NCBI GenBank assembly: GCA_965230185.1
Contig: OZ245995.1
Span: 5,332,001-5,396,000, forward strand
DNA length: 64,000 nucleotides
Source of the DNA: Motiliproteus sp965230185
Lineage (GTDB): Bacteria; Pseudomonadota; Gammaproteobacteria; Pseudomonadales; Balneatricaceae
Direction: 5' to 3'
Position 1 is the stretch's first letter. Each line of letters starts with the position of its first letter. This document shows positions 57,402-64,000 of this stretch, one piece after another. The position numbers and the translations under genes are program-made. The notes under the pieces are model-generated. The model worked only from the letters and a program-made list of their open reading frames with translations. It was not told the DNA's origin and did not search any database.

Positions 57402-58661
57402 CTATAATTTTATGGACATGCCGTCAGCCAGTGACTGCCGGTACGCACGAACTCCCGGGATCACACCCGTCAGAGCACCTGCCAGCAACAGTATACCTAA
57501 CAGCCGCCACTGTCCGGGAGTGGGACTTTGTATGTTCAGGAGCAGTCCGGTATGTTCCTGAAGCACAGGCGCTGCCGCCAGCAGACTCAGATAGAGCGCG
57601 CCCACCCCCAGAGCAATGCCAATCAGGGTCGTCATCAGGGATTCTATCGTAAGTAACAACAGGACGTGAAAAGGACTGGCACCCACCGAGCGCAGAATCG
57701 CCATCTCTCTGCGCCGCTCGTTCAGGCTGGCCAGCATCAGGGTCAGCAGCCCGACCAGGCTGGAAAGCACGACCAGGCCGGACACCACCATCAGCGCCTT
57801 TTCCGCCAGGCTGAACATCTGCCAGAGCTCCTGTAATGCCAGTCCGGGCAGTATCGCCATCAGCGGTTCTTTCCGATACTGATTGATCGTCCGCTGCAGG
57901 TGAAAGGTGGCCAGCCGGGAATTCAGTCCCAGTATAAATGCGGTAATCTGCTTCGGTGTCAGCTCCATCTCACGAGCCTGACTGGCCGACAGGCTCAGCC
58001 CCGGCACCCTGACGCCGGCTTTCCAGTCCAGATGAATAGCTTCTATCGCCTGCAGACTGACATGCAGCGTCTGATCGACCGGAGTCCCTGTCGGGGCCAG
58101 AATCCCCACTACCCGGAACGGCTTATCCTGGTGCTCAGTCAGGGCGGCATTTCCCGTGCCATGACTGACCACAACAGGGTCATCCAGCTCATAGCCCAGC
58201 TGCCTGGCAACCTTCGATCCGAGCACTACCTCGAAAAGGCCGGAGAAGGGCCTGCCCTGTCTCAGCTGCAGCGGCTGTTTCCGTCCGTAGCGAAAATGCC
58301 GGAAGTAGTCCGTCGTCGTACCCAGTACGCGGTAACCCCGGTGGGAATCACCCAGCGACAGCGGAATACTCCACTTCACAGAGGGAAGCCGGCTGATTGT
58401 CTGAAAGCTTTTCCAGGAAATATTGTTGGTTGCATTGCCGGTGCGAAACACCGAGTAGAGCAGCAGGTTGATCTGCCCGCTCCGTGCTCCGACAATCAGG
58501 TCTGCACCCGATACGGTTGAGGAAAAGCTCTCCTTAACCTGATGTCGTACGGTATCAACACCCAGCAACAGCATAACGCTGATACTGATCGATAGCAGGG
58601 TGAGCAGCAGCGTGCTTTTACGATTGAGCAGGCTCTGCCAGGTCAGCCTTAACAGCGTCAC
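57402..58661 (-). CDS. ABC transporter permease (FtsX/MacB-type)
   Basis: 419 residues. One N-terminal membrane segment, a large periplasmic domain (about 40-275), and three C-terminal segments with an FtsX domain (ERRREMAILRSVGASPFHVL). It overlaps the ATPase gene by 4 bases. Such permeases are mechanotransmission ABC systems rather than plain importers. Part of the Zur-type zinc unit. Confidence 0.9.
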   Translation of the reverse strand: MTLLRLTWQSLLNRKSTLLLTLLSISISVMLLLGVDTVRHQVKESFSSTVSGADLIVGARSGQINLLLYSVFRTGNATNNISWKSFQTISRLPSVKWSIPLSLGDSHRGYRVLGTTTDYFRHFRYGRKQPLQLRQGRPFSGLFEVVLGSKVARQLGYELDDPVVVSHGTGNAALTEHQDKPFRVVGILAPTGTPVDQTLHVSLQAIEAIHLDWKAGVRVPGLSLSASQAREMELTPKQITAFILGLNSRLATFHLQRTINQYRKEPLMAILPGLALQELWQMFSLAEKALMVVSGLVVLSSLVGLLTLMLASLNERRREMAILRSVGASPFHVLLLLTIESLMTTLIGIALGVGALYLSLLAAAPVLQEHTGLLLNIQSPTPGQWRLLGILLLAGALTGVIPGVRAYRQSLADGMSIKL

Positions 58662-59362
58662 AGCCGGAATCCGCCCTGATCACAGGGTTTCAACGCTTCA
58701 ACACGATGAAAGTGTTTCTGCAACGCCGAATCATGACTGACGAAAATCAGCGTCGATCCGACTTCAGCGCATTCTGTGCTGAGCAGTTCGACAAACCGGT
58801 CCCGATAATCCGCATCCAGCGCCGATGTCGGTTCATCGGCGATGATCAGTTCCGGGGATCCCAGCAGTGCCCGAGCGGCAGCGACCCTCTGCTGCTGACC
58901 CACGGACAGCGTCAGGGTACTGCGCCCGCTGAATTCCGACTCCGGCAACCCCAGCTGAGCCAGCAGAGCCCGGGCACCGGCTTCAACCGAGCCATACTGA
59001 CTCTCCACTTTTCGCTTCCGCCTTTTTGAAAATCGACAGGGAAGCATTACATTGTCTGCCAGACTGAGATACGGCAGCAGGTTAAACTGCTGGAAAATAA
59101 AACCGGTATGATCTGCGCGAAAGCGGTCCACTGCACCGGCTCCCAACCGGCACAGATCCGTACCCAGCACCCTGATCGTCCCCTCAGTCGGGCGAAGAAT
59201 CCCCCCCAGCAGACTGAGCAGCGTACTCTTGCCACTGCCGGATGGCCCCTTAATAAAGATACGTTCGCCACGTTCAAGCGAAAGTTTCGGCACCCGGATT
59301 GCCGAATTTGATTTACCCCAGCTGAAAGTCAGCTGATCGATATCTACTGCTGGTTCTGCCAT
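58658..59362 (-). CDS. ABC transporter ATPase (LolD/MacB-type)
   Basis: 234 residues. Walker A GPSGSGKSTLL, Q-loop FIFQQFNLLPYLSL, signature LSVGQQQR, Walker B LIIADEPTSALD and switch His (VSHDSA). Energises the adjacent FtsX-type permease. Confidence 0.94.
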   Translation of the reverse strand: MAEPAVDIDQLTFSWGKSNSAIRVPKLSLERGERIFIKGPSGSGKSTLLSLLGGILRPTEGTIRVLGTDLCRLGAGAVDRFRADHTGFIFQQFNLLPYLSLADNVMLPCRFSKRRKRKVESQYGSVEAGARALLAQLGLPESEFSGRSTLTLSVGQQQRVAAARALLGSPELIIADEPTSALDADYRDRFVELLSTECAEVGSTLIFVSHDSALQKHFHRVEALKPCDQGGFRL

Positions 59363-60015
59363 GCCGTAATAATCCTGATTCCAGCTCCGGACTTCGGCAG
59401 CGGGTCATCGGCATTAAGTTCGACGCGATGACCCCCCTGCCCGGTTAACAGATTTACATGGATGGCTTCGATACCTGAAAACGCCCTGAAGAAGTTCAGC
59501 GTTACCCTATCAAGGTGTTGCGGTTCCGCACATTGAAAACGGTAATGAGCAACCACATCGCGATGGTTCAGTTCCTCTTTATGGGCGTCATGTGCGTCAT
59601 GTGCGTCATGCGTATCGTGTTCGTTTTGCGGGGAATGTCGGTCATGATCCGTTTCGGAGAGTTGCTCAGGGATTTGGTGCAGATCCCCACCGACACCGGT
59701 CCGGACATCCGTCCTCTGAGGCTGACAGCGCGCGGATTCCGGCAGCTGAATCAATGAGTGAACAGCTTCCAGCCGAGCCACGGCCTCACGGAGTTGAGCT
59801 CGCTCTGCCGGGATGGTGGCCTTATGCTCATACCCGACAATATTCATCAGCGGAGACCTGAATTCCGCGTCTACCAGCGCTCCCTCGACCACCAGGTTTA
59901 ACGCAGCTTTACCATGGATATGCGCTTCATGTCGGGGTTCGGCTGCCAGAGAAGTGGGGCTGATCTGCATAAGCAGTAAAAACGAGGTTCCGGAGAGAAG
60001 AGTCTTAACCATCAT
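59344..60015 (-). CDS. ZrgA-like zinc-binding periplasmic protein (DUF2796)
   Basis: About 223 residues from one of two adjacent ATGs (60015 or 60012), signal peptide ending SLAA. Zinc-binding features: HEAHIHGKAAL near the mature start, a His/Asp-rich low-complexity loop (HDTHDAHDAHDAHKEELNH) and RFQCAEP. First gene of the ZrgA-ABC-DUF3299 operon. The 3' end overlaps the ATPase gene by 19 bases. Likely role: zinc capture under starvation. Confidence 0.87.
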   Translation of the reverse strand: MMVKTLLSGTSFLLLMQISPTSLAAEPRHEAHIHGKAALNLVVEGALVDAEFRSPLMNIVGYEHKATIPAERAQLREAVARLEAVHSLIQLPESARCQPQRTDVRTGVGGDLHQIPEQLSETDHDRHSPQNEHDTHDAHDAHDAHKEELNHRDVVAHYRFQCAEPQHLDRVTLNFFRAFSGIEAIHVNLLTGQGGHRVELNADDPLPKSGAGIRIITAWQNQQ

Positions 60016-60034
60016 CTGAGCCCAGGTGAAAACA

Positions 60035-60055
60035 TGTAATGATATAACATTGTAA
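60035..60055 (-). promoter_or_regulatory. Candidate Zur box upstream of the zinc operon
   Basis: AATG-ATATAA-CATT (60038-60051), an inverted-repeat AT-rich element resembling the gammaproteobacterial Zur site, about 23 bases upstream of the ATG. Zinc-loaded Zur would repress the operon. Confidence 0.55.
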
Positions 60056-60180
60056 TTTGCTGACGCAATTATTTCAGAATACAGCACAACATCACAATGA
60101 TCAGGCGGTGCAGAGCGACTGAACCACGTTCCGCGCCTTAATGCCGGCACCTCCCTGACCATAGGCGCTCTGATCCGACC

Positions 60181-60222
60181 ACTTCGGTCCGGCTACTTCG
60201 GTCCGGCTACTTCGGTCCGGCT
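60181..60222. repeat. Triple tandem 14-bp repeat
   Basis: ACTTCGGTCCGGCT occurs three times in a row without mismatch. It lies in the noncoding space between the zinc operon and the racemase-family gene. Confidence 0.9.
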
Positions 60223-60361
60223 CGTGCGTCTCGATGCCGGGTCCTCGAAGAGAGGCTTTTGCAGTGGATCCCGGGCTTGTTATGATGCCCTCCGGTCGTT
60301 CTTTCAGTGACGGAGCTCCATCCTGAACAGCTGTTCCGTTTTATCACCCCGTAAAGTCGGC

Positions 60362-61018
60362 GTGATTATGCTCAACACCCGCTTTCCTCGCCTGCCCGGG
60401 GATATCGGCAACCCTGATTCCCTGCCCTGGGAAGTAGTGATTCGGCGGGTGGAAGCCGCAACCGTTGCCCGAATCGTGGTGTCCGACGTCCCTCGGGAGT
60501 CCCTGCAACGATCACTGCTGGAAACCGCCCGGGAGCTTCAGCAGGAAGGCTGTGAACTGATTGTCACTTCCTGCGGTTTCCTGGGCGCGATACAGCAGCG
60601 ATTCACCGAACAGCTGAGCATTCCGGTGATCAGCAGCTCGCTGATACTGATTCCCTTTCTCAGAGCCATCTTTGGTGCCGACCGCCCGCTGGGCATCATT
60701 ACTTTTGACAGCCGGTCCCTGCAGCCGGTGCATTTCGGTGGTCATTATGACGACCACATCCATATCGCCGGCATAGAACAGGGACAAGAGCTGTTTCCGG
60801 TAATCAATGAGGACCGCCGGACTCTGAACCGGGCTGATGCGGAACAGGACCTTATCCGGACAGCGCAGGCTCTGCTGGCCCGACAGCCTGAGATACGGGC
60901 GCTTCTGCTGGAATGCACCAACCTGTCTCCCTACAAAAAGGCGCTTCAGATCGCCACCGGCCTGCCGGTTTACGATCTTATCTCGACCGTTCATCAGGTG
61001 ATGTCCGCACGCGCCTGA
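60362..61018 (+). CDS. Aspartate/glutamate racemase-family protein
   Basis: 218 residues from a GTG at 60362 (an ATG follows at 60368). Asp/Glu/hydantoin racemase fold with the catalytic-Cys motifs VTSCGFLG (Cys near 70) and LLECTNLSPY (Cys near 186). The usual N-terminal strand (KVGVIML) lies partly upstream of the GTG in an open frame with no ATG, GTG or TTG, so the real start may be a CTG at 60323 with GGAG 7 bases before. Substrate not known. Confidence 0.8.
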   Translation: MIMLNTRFPRLPGDIGNPDSLPWEVVIRRVEAATVARIVVSDVPRESLQRSLLETARELQQEGCELIVTSCGFLGAIQQRFTEQLSIPVISSSLILIPFLRAIFGADRPLGIITFDSRSLQPVHFGGHYDDHIHIAGIEQGQELFPVINEDRRTLNRADAEQDLIRTAQALLARQPEIRALLLECTNLSPYKKALQIATGLPVYDLISTVHQVMSARA

Positions 61019-61086
61019 TCCCTCATTTTCCTTTTGCATCCCCGGATCAGGATTCCGAAGTCTACACTGATGAGCAGGAGGCTGTT

Positions 61087-61869
61087 ATGAAGCATCTATT
61101 GCTGATTCTGCTACTGCTGGCTTTTCAGGCCGGCGCGGCTCCGGTGGCTCGGGTTGCGACCTTCGCCAACTATGCGCCCTTCTGTTTTTATGCCGCTGAT
61201 GCCGATCGGGAACAGTACCAGGAGCTGATCCCCCCGGGGCAGAAATCAGCGCTGTTCAGGGGTCTGGCCTGGGAGGTGGTACTGGCCAGTTTTCATCGGG
61301 CCGGCTACAGCGTCCATCTGACTATCGTTCCCTGGACCAGAGCCGTACGTATGCTGGATGAAGGAGCGGTGGACGGGATCTTTCCGGCGATAAAGAACCC
61401 GCAACGGATCCAGCGCTATCGCTTTTCGGAACAGCTGGTTTATCCGGAAAATCGGTTGCTGTTCTACACCCTCAGGACTGATGACCAGAGCACTACCGAA
61501 CTGGCTGACCTGAGAGGTAAGAATACCGGTATGATTCGCGGCTTCTCCTACGGGCCGGTCTGGGATCAGCTGGTCAGCGACCAGCAACTCCGGACCGTCA
61601 GGCTCAACGATATCCGCCAGGGTTTCGACATGCTGGAAAACGGTCGGATCGATGCGCTGGTCGGCTATGAACTCTCCCACGACTACCATCTCAAAAACTG
61701 GCAGCGCTCTGAGCTGTTCCAGAAAAGTCCGGCTTTCGATCAGGCCCGCTCCTTCCTGATGGGGCGCCGGGCTGCCGAAGTGCTGATGGCTGACTTTGAT
61801 CAGGGCCGCAATGCCCTGGAAACAGAGGGGCAGTACCAGCAACTGCTGAAAAAATGGGGACTCGAATAA
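61087..61869 (+). CDS. Amino-acid-type periplasmic solute-binding protein (SBP_bac_3)
   Basis: 260 residues from the ATG at 61087, which has AGGAGG upstream; the open frame extends to 60913 but there overlaps the racemase-family gene. Signal peptide (MKHLLLILLLLAFQAGA), then the family-3 binding fold: LFRGLAWEVVLASFHRAGY, PWTRAVRMLDEGAVDGIFPA and DLRGKNTGMIRGFSYG. No permease gene is adjacent, so the partners lie elsewhere or the protein acts in sensing. Confidence 0.87.
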   Translation: MKHLLLILLLLAFQAGAAPVARVATFANYAPFCFYAADADREQYQELIPPGQKSALFRGLAWEVVLASFHRAGYSVHLTIVPWTRAVRMLDEGAVDGIFPAIKNPQRIQRYRFSEQLVYPENRLLFYTLRTDDQSTTELADLRGKNTGMIRGFSYGPVWDQLVSDQQLRTVRLNDIRQGFDMLENGRIDALVGYELSHDYHLKNWQRSELFQKSPAFDQARSFLMGRRAAEVLMADFDQGRNALETEGQYQQLLKKWGLE

Positions 61870-61923
61870 TCTGAACGAACCGCTCAGACGAAGCGAAGCG
61901 GTGCTGTACAGCGCATTGACATA

Positions 61924-61943
61924 AATGCATATGCATGCATAAT
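61924..61943. promoter_or_regulatory. MarR operator, copy 1 (upstream of marR)
   Basis: AATGCATATGCATGCATAAT, palindromic TGCATATGCA core, 7 bases before the MarR ATG; similar sites at 62434 and 62536. Confidence 0.65.
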
Positions 61944-61950
61944 AATCTCT

Positions 61951-62403
61951 ATGAACACTCAGAAGTCTTCCACCGCAGCCATGGAAAGTACCGGACACAC
62001 CCGCTGCCTGAATTTCAGCCTGCGTAAGGCCACCCGCGTGATCAACCGGATCTACGACCAGCACCTGGCCGCCTGCGGATTAAAGGCGGGGCAGTTCACC
62101 CTGCTTCGGGCGATCTACCAGCTGGGAGAGACCACCAATAAGCAGCTCCAGAGCCTGCTGGTGCTGGATCAGACCACTGTCACACGCAATCTCAAGCCTC
62201 TGATCCGGGAAGGGTATATCCGAGTCAGCGAAGGCAGTGACCGTCGCCAGCGCAACCTGCAGCTCAGCGACAGTGGCCGACAGATTTATCAACAGGCGGA
62301 AGGATTCTGGGCCGAAGCCCAGTCTCAGGTCTACCAGCAACTGGGGCCGGATCTCAGTAAACAGCTGCTGGGACTCAGCGATGCCATCGTCAGACTTGAG
62401 TGA
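61951..62403 (+). CDS. MarR-family transcriptional regulator
   Basis: 150 residues. MarR winged helix: LAACGLKAGQFTLLRAIY, TTNKQLQSLLVLDQTTVTRN, LIREGYIRVSEGSDRRQRNL. Operator-like palindromes lie both before its own gene and before the exporter that follows, so it probably represses both and responds to a toxic ligand. Confidence 0.92.
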   Translation: MNTQKSSTAAMESTGHTRCLNFSLRKATRVINRIYDQHLAACGLKAGQFTLLRAIYQLGETTNKQLQSLLVLDQTTVTRNLKPLIREGYIRVSEGSDRRQRNLQLSDSGRQIYQQAEGFWAEAQSQVYQQLGPDLSKQLLGLSDAIVRLE

Positions 62404-62433
62404 GTGTTTTGCGGATTTTTTTTTGCGCTAATT

Positions 62434-62445
62434 ACATGCATATAC
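62434..62445. promoter_or_regulatory. MarR operator, copy 2
   Basis: ACATGCATATAC, matching the core of copy 1. It lies 31 bases after the marR stop. Confidence 0.5.
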
Positions 62446-62535
62446 AACAAAGTAAGCCGGACGCTTTCCCAATGATGAAACTGAGATCGCCCCCGGGCAG
62501 GAAAGATTCGCTGCAACAGATTTTATTTAAAACCC

Positions 62536-62557
62536 ACATACATGCATATACATAAAT
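62536..62557. promoter_or_regulatory. MarR operator, copy 3 (upstream of exporter)
   Basis: ACATACATGCATATACATAA, extended version of copy 2, 31 bases before the exporter ATG. Confidence 0.55.
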
Positions 62558-62588
62558 AATGGCCAGTATTAATCCTGAAGGTAGCCTT

Positions 62589-64000
62589 ATGTCTGATCAT
62601 CTCTCCCCTCCAACAGACAGGGCCACCCGGTTCTTCAACCAGGTGGTTCGTCATCCGAAAAAGATACTGCTGCTGGGCATCATCCTACTGGCGGCCTGGG
62701 CCAGCCAGCTGGCCCTCCTGCACAAGGACACCCGCGCCGACGCCTTTCTGGCCGAGGATAACCCCGCGCTGGTCTACAAGAACCGGGTAAAGGAACAATT
62801 CGGCCTGGCCGACCCGATGGTGATAGCCGTGGTCAGCGATTCGGATCAGGGCATCTTCAACCCCAACACCCTGGCGCTGGTGGATTATCTCAGCCAGGAG
62901 CTGATGGAGCTGCCCAATATCGATCCCGACCGGGTAGTCAGCCTGGCGACCGAAAACAATATTACCGGAACTGATGAGGGGATGGATGTTGAGCCGTTCT
63001 TTGAGCCGTTCCCGGAAACCCGGGCCGATGCCGGGCGTATCCGTCAGGCGGTGGCCAACTTCCCGCTCTATCAGGGCAGCGTTGTCGCCAGAGATGGCCG
63101 GGCGACGCTGATTATCGCCGAGATGATCGATGAGCTGCAGGCCGGGGAGACCTACGATCAGATTATGGAACTGGTCGCCAACGCCCCGGTCAGCGATGGC
63201 GAGCAGTTGCATGTGGCCGGCGAAGGCGCGATATCCGGTTATCTGGGCAGCTATATCGACGCCGATGCCCAGCGTCTGAATCCCATCGCCGGCGGCATCA
63301 TCACCCTGATCATGGTGCTGGCGTTCCGGCGCTTTCTGCCGGCGCTGCTGGGTAATGTGATTATTGCCGCATCGGTGCTGATCACCCTGGGCGTGATGGC
63401 CACCAGCGGCGTGCCCTTCTTTGTGATCACCAACGCCCTGCCGGTGATTCTGATCGGCATCTCGGTGGCCGATGCAATCCATATCTTCAGCGAATATTAC
63501 GAGCAGCAGGCCCGACAGCCGCAGCGACCGGAGAAGGAGCTGATCGTGGCGGCGATGGTTGAGATGTGGCGTCCGGTAACGCTGACTACCCTCACCACCG
63601 TGGCCGGCTTTCTGGGCCTCTACCTGGCGGCCTATATGCCTCCGTTCCGTTTTTTCGGCCTGTTCACCGCCCTTGGTGTGCTTATCGCCTGGTTCTACTC
63701 CATGCTGGTATTGCCGGCCGCGATGGCATTGTTCGGGCCCCGGGTCCATCCCGCCTTTATCCGTGCCGCCCGGGAAAGCCGACCGGACAGCTTCAGCCGG
63801 CTGATGACCCTGCTGGGCGGTTTCAGCCTCAGGCATGCCGGCAAGACCCTGGTGCTGGCCGCCGCTCTGGCCGGAGTCGGTCTCTATGCCGCCACCCACC
63901 TGCGGGTGGATGAGGACCGGATCGAGACCTTCCATCCCAGCGAACCGATCTTCCGTGCCGACCGCACCATCAACAGCTATCTGGATGGCAGCAACAACCT
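62589..64000 (+). CDS. RND/MMPL-superfamily exporter (3' end outside window)
   Basis: 470 residues are visible from the ATG at 62589; the gene runs off the window. A membrane segment near residue 30 (ILLLGIILLAAWASQLALL) is followed by a large periplasmic domain (about 50-230). Five hydrophobic segments follow, with the MMPL/RND feature VILIGISVADAIHIFSEYY, and a second half begins near SLRHAGKTLVLAAALAG. It lacks the 12-TM AcrB look and resembles the RND proteins that move lipids or hydrophobic compounds. MarR control suggests export of a toxic or signalling compound. Confidence 0.88.
   Translation, partial: MSDHLSPPTDRATRFFNQVVRHPKKILLLGIILLAAWASQLALLHKDTRADAFLAEDNPALVYKNRVKEQFGLADPMVIAVVSDSDQGIFNPNTLALVDYLSQELMELPNIDPDRVVSLATENNITGTDEGMDVEPFFEPFPETRADAGRIRQAVANFPLYQGSVVARDGRATLIIAEMIDELQAGETYDQIMELVANAPVSDGEQLHVAGEGAISGYLGSYIDADAQRLNPIAGGIITLIMVLAFRRFLPALLGNVIIAASVLITLGVMATSGVPFFVITNALPVILIGISVADAIHIFSEYYEQQARQPQRPEKELIVAAMVEMWRPVTLTTLTTVAGFLGLYLAAYMPPFRFFGLFTALGVLIAWFYSMLVLPAAMALFGPRVHPAFIRAARESRPDSFSRLMTLLGGFSLRHAGKTLVLAAALAGVGLYAATHLRVDEDRIETFHPSEPIFRADRTINSYLDGSNN

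Noticed and set aside
62685..63935. Leftward open frame of 416 codons at the right end
   Set aside because: It is the antisense of the RND/MMPL-type gene, which has clear membrane segments and a start with good context on the plus strand.

Overview
The window looks like chromosome of a marine gammaproteobacterium of the Oceanospirillales type. The evidence is moderately GC-rich backbone genes, a complete MSHA pilus cluster, TRAP transporters with their own two-component system, an rpmE-priA-SPOR-hslVU neighbourhood of the kind known from Pseudomonas, and a Zur-type zinc operon resembling P. aeruginosa PA4063-PA4066. No rRNA is present. The only complete tRNA gene I can support is tRNA-Phe(GAA) at 32944-33019.

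Layout. 1-8.9 kb: end of an alpha/beta hydrolase, a FIST protein with an overlapping histidine kinase, serA, a LysR/MFS divergent pair, a SpoIIAA-like protein, a fumarylacetoacetate-hydrolase-family enzyme, and ubiJ behind a DUF971 gene. 8.9-19.4 kb: hslU and hslV with a sigma32-like promoter, a SPOR protein, priA, rpmE, a malic enzyme, an O-acetylhomoserine sulfhydrylase, radA and a PilZ protein. 19.5-32.8 kb: one long leftward MSHA operon (mshI, I2, J, K, L, M, N, E, G, F/B-like, A, C, D, O, P). No mshQ is seen, and a PilZ gene lies at its end.

32.97-45.24 kb is a 12.2-kb integrative element inserted in tRNA-Phe, bounded by a perfect 46-bp direct repeat (32974-33019 and 45191-45236). From the tRNA it carries a tyrosine integrase, an excisionase-like protein, a Rep_trans/MobT-like replication or relaxase protein and one unknown gene. 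The rest is a complete integron: 13 attC sites, 13 leftward cassette genes, an IS1111-type insertion sequence with subterminal inverted repeats, and an intact integron integrase (intI) reading rightward behind a perfect LexA box. The cassettes encode no recognisable antibiotic resistance. They are rich in small secreted, lipoprotein and membrane products, and one encodes a CdiI-like immunity protein. A small tRNA-targeted element that is mostly an SOS-controlled integron is the most unusual object in the window.

45.4-56.6 kb: an orphan TRAP binding protein divergent from a TorS/DctB-like sensor kinase, a sigma54 response regulator, a sigma54 promoter with palindromic upstream sites, a full TRAP transporter (dctP, dctQ, dctM) and a short large-type NAD-glutamate dehydrogenase. 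This is plausibly a regulated uptake and catabolism unit for an organic or amino acid. 56.8-60.0 kb: leftward operon of a ZrgA-like zinc-binding protein, an ABC ATPase, a permease and a DUF3299 protein behind a candidate Zur box. 60.3-64 kb: an Asp/Glu-racemase-family protein, an amino-acid-type periplasmic binding protein, and a MarR regulator with repeated TGCATAT-type operators ahead of an RND/MMPL-type exporter that runs off the window.
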